Shown piece by piece: positions 41,874-50,236 of a DNA stretch of 64,000 nucleotides. Numbering within the stretch: position 1 is the first letter of the stretch; every line of letters begins with the position of its first letter. The notes beneath the pieces are model-generated. The model saw only the letters and a program-made list of their open reading frames with translations, was not told where the DNA came from and searched no databases. A program made the translations under genes and the position numbers. The DNA is from Burkholderiales bacterium. Lineage in GTDB: Bacteria; Pseudomonadota; Gammaproteobacteria; Burkholderiales; Casimicrobiaceae. The DNA lies in NCBI GenBank assembly GCA_020851235.1, contig JADZDD010000009.1, positions 51,161 to 115,160 on the forward strand, in the 5' to 3' direction.

Positions 41874-44192
41874 GTGCTAAAGCGGTCGATCGTCTACGTC
41901 GTTTCGGTCCTGCTCGGCCTTGCCGTGGTCGGGGCGCTGCTCGGGGCGTTCGTCCTTGCCCTGCTGTGGCCGACGCTGCCCTCCCTCGACGTCCTCACCG
42001 AGTACCAGCCCAAGATTCCGCTCCGTGTCGTCTCGGCCGAGGGTGAGCTCCTCGGCGAATTCGGCGAGGAACGGCGCGCGGTGGTCTCGATGCGCGAAGT
42101 CCCGGATGTCATGAAACAGGCCATTTTGGCGGCAGAAGACGAGCGTTTCTATCAACATGGCGGTGTCGACTATTTGAGTGTGGCGCGCGCCGCGCTCGCC
42201 AACCTCTCGTCGGGCATCCAGCAGGGCGCCGGCACGATCACCATGCAGGTCGCCCGCAACTTCTTCCTGACCCGGGAAAAGACCGTCACCCGAAAGCTCC
42301 GGGAAGTCCTGCTCGCCTGGAAGATCGAGGCCAACCTGTCGAAGGACGAGATCCTCGAGCTCTATATCAACCAGATCTTCCTCGGCCAGCGCGCCTACGG
42401 CTTCGCCGCCGCGGCGCAGATCTATTTCGGCAAGCCGCTCATGGACCTGACCGTCGCCGAGGCGGCGATGCTCGCGGGGTTGCCCAAGGCGCCGTCGACC
42501 TACAACCCGGTGAGCAATCCGCGGCGCGCCAAGCAGCGCCAGCTCTACGTCCTGCGGCGGATGCACGAGCTCTCCTTCATTTCCGACGAGGCCTATCAGG
42601 AAGCACAAAACGCGCCGCTCGTGGTGCGCCAGGGGATCCGCGGGGCCGCGCCGACCCACGCCGCGTGGGTTGCCGAGATGGCCCGACAGGTCGTGTTCGA
42701 CGCGTACGGCGAGGAAGCGTACACGCGCGGCATCACCGTGTGGACGACGGTGCGCAAGGCCGACCAGGACGCGGCGTACCTGGCGGTGCGCCGCGGGGTG
42801 CTCGACTACGATCGGCGCCACGGCTACCGCGGTCCGGAAGCCTACGTCAACCTGCCGAGCGACCCGGCCGGACAGGAACAGGTGCTCGACCGGCTCTTCC
42901 AGGAGACCCCCGACGCCGACGACCTCGTCGCCGCCGTGGTCGAAGACGCCTCCCCGACCGAGATTCGAGCGGTGCTGGCGTCGGGCGACACGGCGGTCCT
43001 CACCGGGGACGCGCTCAAGTTCGTCGCCCGCAACCTGGGTGACAAGGTGCCCGCGGCGCAGCGCATCCGCCGCGGTGCGGTCATCCGCCTGTCGCACGAC
43101 GACAAGAGCCGGTGGATCGTGAGCCAGGTGCCGCAAGCCGAGGCCGCCTTCCTCTCGGTGTCGCCGCTGGACGGCGCCATTCTCGCCCTCGTGGGCGGGT
43201 TCGACTACGAGCGCAATAAGTTCAACCACGTCACGCAGGCGCTGCGCCAACCCGGCTCGTCGTTCAAGCCCTTCATCTACTCTGCGGCGCTCGAGAAGGG
43301 CTTCTCCCCGGCCACGATCGTCAACGACGCCCCGTTCTTCGTTCCCGGCGACAAGACCGGCGGCGAGGACTGGGAGCCCAAGAACTACGACGGGAAATTC
43401 GACGGCCCGATCCGCCTGCGCACCGCCGTGGCGCGCTCCAAGAATCTCGTCCTCGTGCGTGTCCTGCAGGCCATCGGCCCGCAGTACGCACAGGATTACA
43501 TCACCCGCTTCGGCTTCGACCCCAAGATGCACCCGCCGTACCTCACGATGGGACTGGGCGCGGGGGCCGCGACGCCGCTGCAAATGGCCGCGGCGTACTC
43601 GGTCTTTGCCAACGGCGGCTATCGGATCGCGCCGTATCTCATCGTGCGGATCACCGATGCCAAGGGCAACGTGCTCTCCGAGGCCAAGCCCGTCGTTGCC
43701 GGCGAGGGTGCCGAACGGGCGATCGATCCGCGCAATGCCTTCGTCATGACCTCGATGCTGCGTGACGTGATCACCGCGGGGACCGGCACGCGTGCGCGCG
43801 TCCTCGGGCGCAAGGATCTCGCGGGCAAGACGGGCACGACCAACGAGAACGTCGACGCCTGGTTTTGCGGCTACAACGCGTCGATCGTCGGTGTGGCCTG
43901 GATCGGCTTCGACCAGCCAAAGAGCCTCGGCACCAATGAGACCGGCGGCGTGGCGGCGCTGCCGATCTGGATCTCGTTCATGCAGCGCGCGTTGAAGGGG
44001 ATTCCCGAGAAGCCGCTTACGGTACCGGAAGGCGTCGTCGCGGTACGGATCAATGCCGAGACCGGCCTGCGTGACGACACCGGGATGAGCGAATATTTCT
44101 TCGCCGAGTTCACGCCGCCGGCCGGCGGCGATGCGCTCGCACCTCCTGTGGCCGGACACAGCACCCAGGATGTGCGCAACCAGATCTTCTGA
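41874..44192 (+). CDS. mrcA: Penicillin-binding protein 1A (bifunctional)
   Basis: The 772-residue enzyme has an N-terminal membrane anchor, a GT51 glycosyltransferase domain with catalytic Glu88 in AEDERFYQHGG and GAGTITMQVARNFFL, and a transpeptidase domain with SxxK at Ser462-Lys465 (GSSFKPF), SKN at 522-524 and KTG at 652-654. It polymerises and cross-links peptidoglycan. The start is GTG at 41874, which gives the conserved N-terminus; no Shine-Dalgarno sequence is visible, so initiation may be weak or regulated. Confidence 0.96.
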   Translation: MLKRSIVYVVSVLLGLAVVGALLGAFVLALLWPTLPSLDVLTEYQPKIPLRVVSAEGELLGEFGEERRAVVSMREVPDVMKQAILAAEDERFYQHGGVDYLSVARAALANLSSGIQQGAGTITMQVARNFFLTREKTVTRKLREVLLAWKIEANLSKDEILELYINQIFLGQRAYGFAAAAQIYFGKPLMDLTVAEAAMLAGLPKAPSTYNPVSNPRRAKQRQLYVLRRMHELSFISDEAYQEAQNAPLVVRQGIRGAAPTHAAWVAEMARQVVFDAYGEEAYTRGITVWTTVRKADQDAAYLAVRRGVLDYDRRHGYRGPEAYVNLPSDPAGQEQVLDRLFQETPDADDLVAAVVEDASPTEIRAVLASGDTAVLTGDALKFVARNLGDKVPAAQRIRRGAVIRLSHDDKSRWIVSQVPQAEAAFLSVSPLDGAILALVGGFDYERNKFNHVTQALRQPGSSFKPFIYSAALEKGFSPATIVNDAPFFVPGDKTGGEDWEPKNYDGKFDGPIRLRTAVARSKNLVLVRVLQAIGPQYAQDYITRFGFDPKMHPPYLTMGLGAGAATPLQMAAAYSVFANGGYRIAPYLIVRITDAKGNVLSEAKPVVAGEGAERAIDPRNAFVMTSMLRDVITAGTGTRARVLGRKDLAGKTGTTNENVDAWFCGYNASIVGVAWIGFDQPKSLGTNETGGVAALPIWISFMQRALKGIPEKPLTVPEGVVAVRINAETGLRDDTGMSEYFFAEFTPPAGGDALAPPVAGHSTQDVRNQIF

Positions 44193-44193
44193 C

Positions 44194-44760
44194 ATGGGCA
44201 GCGACGATCGCGACCGCCTTCGGATCGCGCAGGTTGCCGCGCGACTCATCGCCGAGCACGCGATCGGTGACTGGTCGCTCGCCAAGCGCAAGGCCGCGCG
44301 CCAGCTCATGCTGGGCGACCGCGTGGCGCTGCCCGCCGACGACGAGATCCAGGCGGCACTCATCGACTATCACGCGATCTTCGGCGGTGAGGCGCACGCG
44401 CAGCGTCTGCGCACGCAGCGCGAAACGGCGCTGCGCTGGATGACACGGCTTGCCGCCTATTCGCCGGTCCTCGTCGGCGGCGTCGCGGCCGGCTGGGCCA
44501 CGGAGCACAGCGACATTCACCTCGAGCTTTGCGCCGAGGACCCCAAGGCGGTGGAGATCGCGCTCCTCAATGCGAAAACCCCGTATCGCACGCTCGGCAC
44601 CGATCGCGACGGCGCCGCCGAACTTCTCCTCACCGGCACCGACCCGATCCGCCTCTCGATCAGGACGGCAACGCTTGCGCGCCAGCGCTCGCGTCGCGAG
44701 CGTTCGGCCGACGGCGCGCGCCTCGGCGCGGACGATCTCAAGCGTCTGCTCGCGTCGTGA
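44194..44760 (+). CDS. Conserved hypothetical protein, nucleotidyltransferase-like
   Basis: The 188-residue soluble protein begins with a helical half (RLRIAQVAARLIAEHAIGDWSLAKRKAARQL) and has a central segment GGVAAGWATEHSDIHLEL that resembles the GSxxxGxxxxxSDxDL core of minimal nucleotidyltransferases. The second acidic residue of the metal pair is His here, so it may be catalytically degenerate. Homologues I recall from betaproteobacteria are sometimes mislabelled as UDP-N-acetylmuramate-alanine ligase. It begins one base after the mrcA stop and is probably co-transcribed with it. Function is unknown. Confidence 0.8.
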   Translation: MGSDDRDRLRIAQVAARLIAEHAIGDWSLAKRKAARQLMLGDRVALPADDEIQAALIDYHAIFGGEAHAQRLRTQRETALRWMTRLAAYSPVLVGGVAAGWATEHSDIHLELCAEDPKAVEIALLNAKTPYRTLGTDRDGAAELLLTGTDPIRLSIRTATLARQRSRRERSADGARLGADDLKRLLAS

Positions 44761-44788
44761 CGCGGCGAGCGTCGCAGGCAAATTCGCG

Positions 44789-44817
44789 GGAACTTCGCGG
44801 CTCGACGCGTGGTCCAT
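44789..44817 (+). promoter_or_regulatory. Sigma-E-like promoter
   Basis: GGAACTT (44789-44795), a 15-bp spacer and GGTCCAT (44811-44817) match the -35 GGAACTT and -10 GGTC-type pattern of RpoE/ECF promoters very well. It lies just after the stop of the 44194-44760 gene and would start a transcript at about 44822-44825. Confidence 0.6.
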
Positions 44818-44822
44818 GCAAC

Positions 44823-44937
44823 AGACGTTGATCGTCTCCCGCTACCCTCCCTGAGCGGGTGCCTGTCCGCTGCGACTCCGCGCGGACAGGTGTTCAAGGC
44901 CCCGCGTCATTCCCCTTGATCGCGGGGCCTTTTCTTG
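44823..44937 (+). ncRNA. Candidate sigma-E-dependent small RNA with C-rich loop
   Basis: The roughly 112-115-base region downstream of the sigma-E-like promoter is a string of perfect hairpins: AGACG-TTGAT-CGTCT (44823-44837); CCCGCT-(ACCCTCCCTG)-AGCGGG (44838-44859); CCTGTCCGC / GCGGACAGG (44862-44890, loop of 11); and the terminator AGGCCCCGCG / CGCGGGGCCT followed by TTTTCTT. The second loop contains CCCTCCC, complementary to GGGAGGG-like ribosome binding sites. No open frame of note lies in it. The layout resembles envelope-stress sRNAs that repress mRNAs by pairing near the start; that role is inferred, and I do not recognise the RNA as a named family. Confidence 0.55.
44897..44937 (+). 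terminator. Intrinsic terminator of the sRNA/mrcA transcript, overlapping the engB 3' end
   Basis: A perfect 10-bp stem (44897-44906 with 44921-44930) and a 14-base loop are followed by TTTTCTT. The engB stop codon (44907-44909) lies in the loop, so the right stem arm is engB coding sequence read in reverse. Confidence 0.85.
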
Positions 44938-45659
44938 TCCGGCGTCGCGGCGGTGCCGGCCGCGTCGCGCCGCGGCAGCCAGGGCGCCATCGCGGCATTG
45001 GCGGCCTCGACGCCCTCGCGTGTCACCGCGGAGAAAAGAAGCGCGCGCACGTTGGTCGGACCCGGCGCGTACCGCCTTGCCAGCGCCGCGTCGAGACCGC
45101 GAACCACCTCGCGCTGCGCCGCGGTGCCGAGCTTGTCAGCCTTCGTCGCGAGAATCAGCACGGGACGCCCCGACGGCACGAAGCCGTCGAGCACGGCGTG
45201 GTCGAGATCGGTCAATCCGCGACGGGCGTCGACGACGAGCACCAATGCGACGAGATTCTGTCGCGTCGTCAGGTAGCGCCACAGGAAGTCCTGCCAGTCC
45301 CGTTTGAGCGTCTTGGCCACCGCGGCGTAGCCGTACCCCGGCAGGTCCGCGACGAGGCCCCCGTGCCGCAACGTGAAAAAATTGATCTCGCGCGTGCGCC
45401 CGGGCGTGCGACTCGCGTAGGCGAGGCGCGTGCGGCGGGCGAGCGCGTTGATCGCGCTCGACTTGCCGGCGTTGGACCGCCCGGCAAAGGCGATCTCCGG
45501 CACTCCCGACCCCGGCAGTTGCGCGGCCTGCGTCACGCCGAGCAGGAATTGCGCGCCCACGAGCGGCTGCACGGCGCCGATGCCGGCGTCGCGCCCGCGC
45601 CGATGCGCAGCGGCTTTGGCCGGACTGCCCGAGTCCGCTACAATGGCGTGTTTTTTCAT
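44907..45659 (-). CDS. engB: Ribosome biogenesis GTPase EngB/YihA
   Basis: The 250-residue GTPase has G1 in GRSNAGKSS (60-68), G3 in DLPGYGYA and G4 in TKADK. It acts in assembly of the large ribosomal subunit. The ATG at 45659 is decided by GGAGGT ten bases upstream; ATG at 45674 would add five residues. The last codons lie within an intrinsic terminator that serves the opposite strand. It is divergent from the cytochrome c4 gene, whose promoter lies inside its first codons. Confidence 0.95.
   Translation of the reverse strand: MKKHAIVADSGSPAKAAAHRRGRDAGIGAVQPLVGAQFLLGVTQAAQLPGSGVPEIAFAGRSNAGKSSAINALARRTRLAYASRTPGRTREINFFTLRHGGLVADLPGYGYAAVAKTLKRDWQDFLWRYLTTRQNLVALVLVVDARRGLTDLDHAVLDGFVPSGRPVLILATKADKLGTAAQREVVRGLDAALARRYAPGPTNVRALLFSAVTREGVEAANAAMAPWLPRRDAAGTAATPDKKRPRDQGE
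45616..45644 (+). promoter_or_regulatory. Sigma-70 promoter of the cytochrome c4 gene
   Basis: TTGGCC (45616-45621), a 17-bp spacer and TACAAT (45639-45644) form a good sigma-70 promoter 88 bp before the cytochrome ATG. It lies inside the 5' end of engB on the opposite strand. Confidence 0.65.
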
Positions 45660-45731
45660 GACGACCTCCGGCATGCCGGCGTGCGCAACGGCGAGCCGCG
45701 GTTCCGGAATCGCAATCGGGGAGTGCTAAGA

Positions 45732-46382
45732 ATGAATCGCACGTTGTTCGCCGCGTTGGCGACCGCGGCACTGGTGGCCGGCATTTCATCGGCGGCCGCG
45801 CAGGACGCCGGCAAGGGCAAGCCGGACCTCGCAAAGGCGAAGCAGTTCGCCGAAACGGTCTGCGCGGCTTGCCACGGTGCCGATGGCAACAGCACCATCC
45901 CCGCGAATGCCAACCTCGCCGGGCAGGGCGCGGAGTATATCAGCCGGCAACTCGACCACTTCAAGTCCGGCGTTCGCCCGAACCCGATCATGCAGCCGAT
46001 GGCGGCCATGCTCTCGCCGGCCGACATGGTGGCGATGGGAATCCTCTTCTCGCAGCAAAAGGCCAAGCCCGGAGCCGCAAAGGACGCGACGCTTGCAGCG
46101 CAAGGCCAGCGCCTGTGGCGCGGCGGCGACGCCGCGGCGGGCATCCCTGCCTGCGCCGCGTGCCACACGCCAACCGGCGCGGGTATTCCTCCCAACTATC
46201 CGCGCCTCGCCGGTCAGCACGCCGAGTACACGCTCGCACAGCTCAAGGCGTACGCGGCCGGGCAGCGGGGCGCCGACCCCGGGGGCAAGGACACCAACGG
46301 CCGCATCATGGCCGCCATCGCCCGCCGGATGAGCGAGGCGCAGATGCAAGCCGTCGCCGATTTCGCGGCCGGATTGCGCTGA
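45732..46382 (+). CDS. Diheme cytochrome c4
   Basis: The 216-residue precursor has a signal peptide (ALVAGISSAAAQ) and two heme-binding CAACH motifs, Cys44-His48 and Cys141-His145, each in a cytochrome c domain, with candidate Met axial ligands (MQPM near 87-90 and MAAIARRM near the C-terminus). Cytochrome c4 shuttles electrons in the periplasm, often to terminal oxidases. The engB/c4 divergent arrangement is common in betaproteobacteria, where ccsBA genes usually follow; here a MOSC gene follows instead. Confidence 0.94.
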   Translation: MNRTLFAALATAALVAGISSAAAQDAGKGKPDLAKAKQFAETVCAACHGADGNSTIPANANLAGQGAEYISRQLDHFKSGVRPNPIMQPMAAMLSPADMVAMGILFSQQKAKPGAAKDATLAAQGQRLWRGGDAAAGIPACAACHTPTGAGIPPNYPRLAGQHAEYTLAQLKAYAAGQRGADPGGKDTNGRIMAAIARRMSEAQMQAVADFAAGLR

Positions 46383-46461
46383 TCCTCGCACCTTCCATCG
46401 AATCGCGAGACACGGCGCCGGGGCCGCAAGCGCGGCGCCGACCTCCGTGGCGCCGCATCGC

Positions 46462-47298
46462 ATGACCGGGACGGTCGTCGATTCGCTATACCTGTATCCG
46501 GTCAAAGGCTGCGCCGGCATTGAATTCACGGCGGCGCACGCGGCCACGACCGGCCTCGTGGCGGCCGATGTCGCCGATCGCGAATGGATGGTGATCGACA
46601 GTGACGGGCGCTTTCTCACGCAGCGCGAACTGCCGCGCTTCGCCCTGATCCGCCCGCGCATCGACGGCGACGGGCTTTGGCTCGACGCACCGGGGGCCTC
46701 GCCGCTTGCCGTGGACCGCTCGGCCGTGGCGCCGTCGCGCGCCGTCGTGGTGTGGCGCAGCCACGTCCGCGGCATCGACGCCGGTGACGAGGCCGCGCGC
46801 TGGCTGTCGGCTTGCCTGGAACGCGAGGTTCGCCTCGTTCGCTTCGATCGCAGCGTCGTGCGGGCGTGCAATCCGCAGTTCGTCGGGACGTCCGGAGCGC
46901 ACACGTACTTCGCCGATGGCTATCCGCTGCTCGTCGTCGGCGCCGCATCGCTCGCCGACCTCAACGCCCGCCTCGCGGCACGCGGCGAACCGGCGTTGCC
47001 GATGGATCGCTTTCGCCCCAGCCTCGTCGTCGCCGGCCTCGACGCGTTCGCCGAGGACCACGTCGACACCTTCACGATCGGTGACGTCGTGCTGCGCGCG
47101 GTCAAACCGTGCATTCGTTGCCACGTCACGACGATCGACCAGGCCACGTCCGCGGTCGGCATCGAACCCTTGCGCACGCTCGGCGAGTACCGCATGCGCG
47201 AGGATTTCGCCGGCATCGCCTTTGGCGTCAACGCGATCGTCGTACGCGAGGGGTCGCTCGCCCGCGGGGCGCCGGTCGACGTCGACTGGCGCTTTTGA
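46462..47298 (+). CDS. MOSC-domain protein (YcbX/mARC type)
   Basis: The 278-residue protein has the MOSC N-terminal beta-barrel start (SLYLYPVKGCAG) and a C-terminal MOSC domain with the conserved Cys region AVKPCIRCHVTTIDQ that binds molybdenum cofactor in relatives. The YcbX group reduces N-hydroxylated compounds, but an iron-sulfur domain present in some members is missing, so electron donor is unclear. ATG 46462 is preferred over GTG 46447, since homologous sequence begins just after it. It is 79 bp downstream of cytochrome c4 on the same strand. Confidence 0.88.
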   Translation: MTGTVVDSLYLYPVKGCAGIEFTAAHAATTGLVAADVADREWMVIDSDGRFLTQRELPRFALIRPRIDGDGLWLDAPGASPLAVDRSAVAPSRAVVVWRSHVRGIDAGDEAARWLSACLEREVRLVRFDRSVVRACNPQFVGTSGAHTYFADGYPLLVVGAASLADLNARLAARGEPALPMDRFRPSLVVAGLDAFAEDHVDTFTIGDVVLRAVKPCIRCHVTTIDQATSAVGIEPLRTLGEYRMREDFAGIAFGVNAIVVREGSLARGAPVDVDWRF

Positions 47299-47313
47299 CG
47301 CGGCAGCGGCTGC

Positions 47314-49257
47314 TCACCCCTGCACGGCGCACATCACCGGATAGCGGGGTCCCGGCCCGTAGCCTTCGGCAACCCACGTCGGCGAGAAGCGCATCGCATC
47401 GGCCGTCACGCGATCAGCCGTGTAGCGGTGTCCGCCGGTGAGGCGATTGAAGTAGCGATACACCGGAGCGGTGCCGGCCGGGCACAGCCCCGAGACGGGA
47501 TCCGGAAGCGGCACGTAGAACGCCGCCGGCGTCTCGAGGAGCCAGGCTGCCGCAAAGACCGCGAGCGTTTGCGCGCACTCGGCGGGGCTCGCCGAATAGA
47601 AGTGCGCCACACCGTTGCCGGCCGCGCTGTAGAGGCGGCAGACCGGACTCGCGCCGGGGACCGGATTCGCATGGACGAGGAAGCGCAATCCGGTTCGCGC
47701 CCAGCCGGCGGTGCGGCCGCTGTCCAGATTCGCGATCTCCGCCGGCGCCGTCGTCAGGAAATAGCGGTCGAGCAGCGCGTGGTGAAACTCGACGGCGACG
47801 GCCGTGTCGTCGGGCGGGGCGGCCGCCGGCGTGAGGTACTCCCGCACCAGCGGCAGCATCGTTTCCAGACGCGAGAAGTAGTCGGGATCGGCGGGCCGGC
47901 TGCACGTCGACAACCCGCCGTAGAGCGCACCGCGCACCTCGTAGCCGCCGCCGCCCGTCGTCGCGAGCAGGCCGCCACTGCTGCCGCCCTCGGTGATTCC
48001 GGAGGCCCAGGTGACCTGCGTGAAATCGCCATCGACGAGTTCGTCGACGAGCGGCACGATGCCGGTGACGGTGCCGCGGTTCGCCTTGAGGAGATCGCCG
48101 CGGGGATGATGCAGCGAGACGATGGGGGTGCCGATCGCGATCGGTTCGGCACGCCACGCCGCGAGCCGGGTGCCGGCCGGTGGGGTCTCGTCCAGGCGCA
48201 GGAGCGACCAGTCGTCGTCCTGACTGCGTCCCAGGAGTGTGGCGCCCCCGATGAGCTGGACGTAAGGCTGCGTGCCTTGCGCGCCACAGGCGGCGGTGGC
48301 GAACAGCCAGAAGCTCGCGATGCTGCGGGCCGCGGCCATCGAATCGATGCAGTGGTCGGCGGTGAGCACGTACGGGGTATTCGTGGCGGCGGTATCGTTG
48401 ATGAGCGTCCCGCTGCACACGTAGCTCAGCCCGCCTTCGCCCACGAACACGAGCTTGGCGACCGATCGCGCCAGCGTCTCGAGCGCGGGGTCGCCGCTGC
48501 TCGCACACGCGGCATCGACGTTGCAGGCGGCCGCGCTGCCGATGCCCGAGGCGCGCTGCACCGCCGCGAGCGGCGCGACCAGCCCGGCGCCGTCGACCAC
48601 GAGGTGCGCGAGTCGCGGTACCGAAAGCGTTACGTGGCCAAGCTCGGCGTCGCTGCGCGCCTCGATCTCCACGACGGCGGTATCGCCCTCGACGACGGGG
48701 GTCCACAGCGTCCCGGCAGAACGTGCGATCGTGGCGGCGTCGAAGGTGGCAAGGGCCTGCGCACTCGTCCGTGCCGCCACGCGCAGGGTCACGCCTTCGA
48801 CCGGCGCCGACAGCACCAACGCCACGCGCAGCGCGCGGGCGGCGGGTGAGCTCACTTCCAGGCGCGCGGCGCGAACGCCATCGCCGGCGGGGCTCCACGG
48901 CAGGTCGCGCAGCGCGATCGAGAGGTCGACGGGACGCGGAAAGCCGATGGCGAGCGGCTGCCCGCGCAGGCCCTGCGGCCGCGCGAGTGCGCGCCGGTTG
49001 TGCGCGGCCAGGGCTGCCGATTCCGCGCTCGACGGCGATGCGAGCGCCACGCGGCGCACATGCGCACTCGTGGGCAAGCGCATGCGCTCGGCGCCTTGCG
49101 GCGGGGCGGGCAACACGTCCGCACCCGCGGCGGCGACCGGCGGGTCGGTCGCGAGGTTCGGTATCAGCGGGGCTGCTGCGGCTGGCGCAGCGCCAAGCAC
49201 TGCCACCCATGCGCAGGACAGGAAGGCGCAGGCCGTTCGCATCGCTTCGGGTGTCAT
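47314..49257 (-). CDS. Secreted trypsin-like serine protease with C-terminal DUF5648-type repeats
   Basis: The 647-residue protein has a signal peptide (FLSCAWVAVLGAAPAAAA), a long prodomain, and a chymotrypsin-fold domain with His302 in LTADHC, Asp349 in QDDDWSLLRL and Ser427 in TEGGSSGGLL, resembling lysyl/arginyl endopeptidases. Paired Cys residues are abundant. From about residue 488 a domain with HHALLDRYFLTTAPAEI, FYSASPAEC and YRYFNRLTGGHRYTAD matches the DUF5648 style found at the ends of secreted proteins. It probably degrades extracellular protein. It stands alone between converging MOSC and co-directional rhamnose genes. Confidence 0.88.
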   Translation of the reverse strand: MTPEAMRTACAFLSCAWVAVLGAAPAAAAPLIPNLATDPPVAAAGADVLPAPPQGAERMRLPTSAHVRRVALASPSSAESAALAAHNRRALARPQGLRGQPLAIGFPRPVDLSIALRDLPWSPAGDGVRAARLEVSSPAARALRVALVLSAPVEGVTLRVAARTSAQALATFDAATIARSAGTLWTPVVEGDTAVVEIEARSDAELGHVTLSVPRLAHLVVDGAGLVAPLAAVQRASGIGSAAACNVDAACASSGDPALETLARSVAKLVFVGEGGLSYVCSGTLINDTAATNTPYVLTADHCIDSMAAARSIASFWLFATAACGAQGTQPYVQLIGGATLLGRSQDDDWSLLRLDETPPAGTRLAAWRAEPIAIGTPIVSLHHPRGDLLKANRGTVTGIVPLVDELVDGDFTQVTWASGITEGGSSGGLLATTGGGGYEVRGALYGGLSTCSRPADPDYFSRLETMLPLVREYLTPAAAPPDDTAVAVEFHHALLDRYFLTTAPAEIANLDSGRTAGWARTGLRFLVHANPVPGASPVCRLYSAAGNGVAHFYSASPAECAQTLAVFAAAWLLETPAAFYVPLPDPVSGLCPAGTAPVYRYFNRLTGGHRYTADRVTADAMRFSPTWVAEGYGPGPRYPVMCAVQG

Positions 49258-49350
49258 CGGGACCGTGTGCTCGCGGCAGCCGACGCCGCGCGGGTTGGCT
49301 TCGAGTCTACGCCGATGGAATGGTTCCGATGGCGCCCTCGCACCGCCGGC

Positions 49351-50229
49351 TCACGCCGCGTGCTCGCTTGCAAGACAGGTTGCGAGCGTCGCCTCCCACG
49401 ACGCCAGGGTGATCCCGAACGTCGCGCGCAAGCGCTCGGTGGCGAGCACGCCGTAGGCGGGTCGACGTGCGGGGGTCGGATACGACGCGGTGGTGATCGG
49501 CACCACCCGTGGCCGCTCGCGGGCGCCGACGATCGCCTTGGCAAAGCCGTGCCAGGTGGTGGCGCCCGTCGCGCTCAGGTGGTAGAGGCCGGCGCGCTCC
49601 GCCAGCGCCGGCAGGCCGCACCCGACGAGCTCGCCGGTGGCCTGCGCGAGGGCGCGCGACCAGTTCGGGGTGCCGGTCTGGTCGGCGACGATCGTAAGCT
49701 CGTCACGCAGGGCGGCGAGCCGGCGGATCGTGCGCAGGAAGTTCTGCCCGGTGAGCCCGTAGACCCAGCTCGTGCGCAGGACGATGGCGTGCGCCCCGCT
49801 CGCCGCGATCGCCGCCTCGCCCGCGAGCTTGCTCGCACCGTAGACATTGAGCGGGCCGGTGGCGGCATCCTCGGTGTAGGGCGTCGTCGCGCGGCCGTCG
49901 AAGACGTAGTCGGTCGAGTAGTGAATGAGGATCGCGTCCTGCCGGCGAGCCTCCTCGGCGAGGATCGCGGGAGCCCGCGCGTTGATGGCGAAGGCGAGGT
50001 CCCGCTCGGTCTCGGCGCGATCGACCGCCGTGTACGCGGCGGCATTGATGACGACGTCGGGCGCGACGGCGCGCACGGTGCGCCGGATCGCGTCGGCGTC
50101 GGCCAGGTCGAGTGCGGCACGGTCGACGCCGACGACATCGCCCAGCGCCGGCAGGAGCGCCACGAGCTCGCCGCCGACCTGACCTTGGGCGCCGGTCACC
50201 AGGATGCGCGGGCGCGTCGCAGCACGCAT
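49351..50229 (-). CDS. rfbD: dTDP-4-dehydrorhamnose reductase
   Basis: The 292-residue protein has the NAD(P) motif GAQGQVG, the SDR pair YGASK, and the substrate-binding STDYVFDG. It makes dTDP-L-rhamnose from the 4-keto sugar. It is the last gene of rfbB-rfbA-rfbC-rfbD, starting seven bases after the rfbC stop. Confidence 0.95.
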   Translation of the reverse strand: MRAATRPRILVTGAQGQVGGELVALLPALGDVVGVDRAALDLADADAIRRTVRAVAPDVVINAAAYTAVDRAETERDLAFAINARAPAILAEEARRQDAILIHYSTDYVFDGRATTPYTEDAATGPLNVYGASKLAGEAAIAASGAHAIVLRTSWVYGLTGQNFLRTIRRLAALRDELTIVADQTGTPNWSRALAQATGELVGCGLPALAERAGLYHLSATGATTWHGFAKAIVGARERPRVVPITTASYPTPARRPAYGVLATERLRATFGITLASWEATLATCLASEHAA

Positions 50230-50236
50230 CACGGAA

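Noticed and set aside
44860..44892. The CCTGTCCGC hairpin as a free-standing terminator or riboswitch
   Set aside because: It has no T run and no known riboswitch core; it fits better as the third stem of the candidate small RNA.
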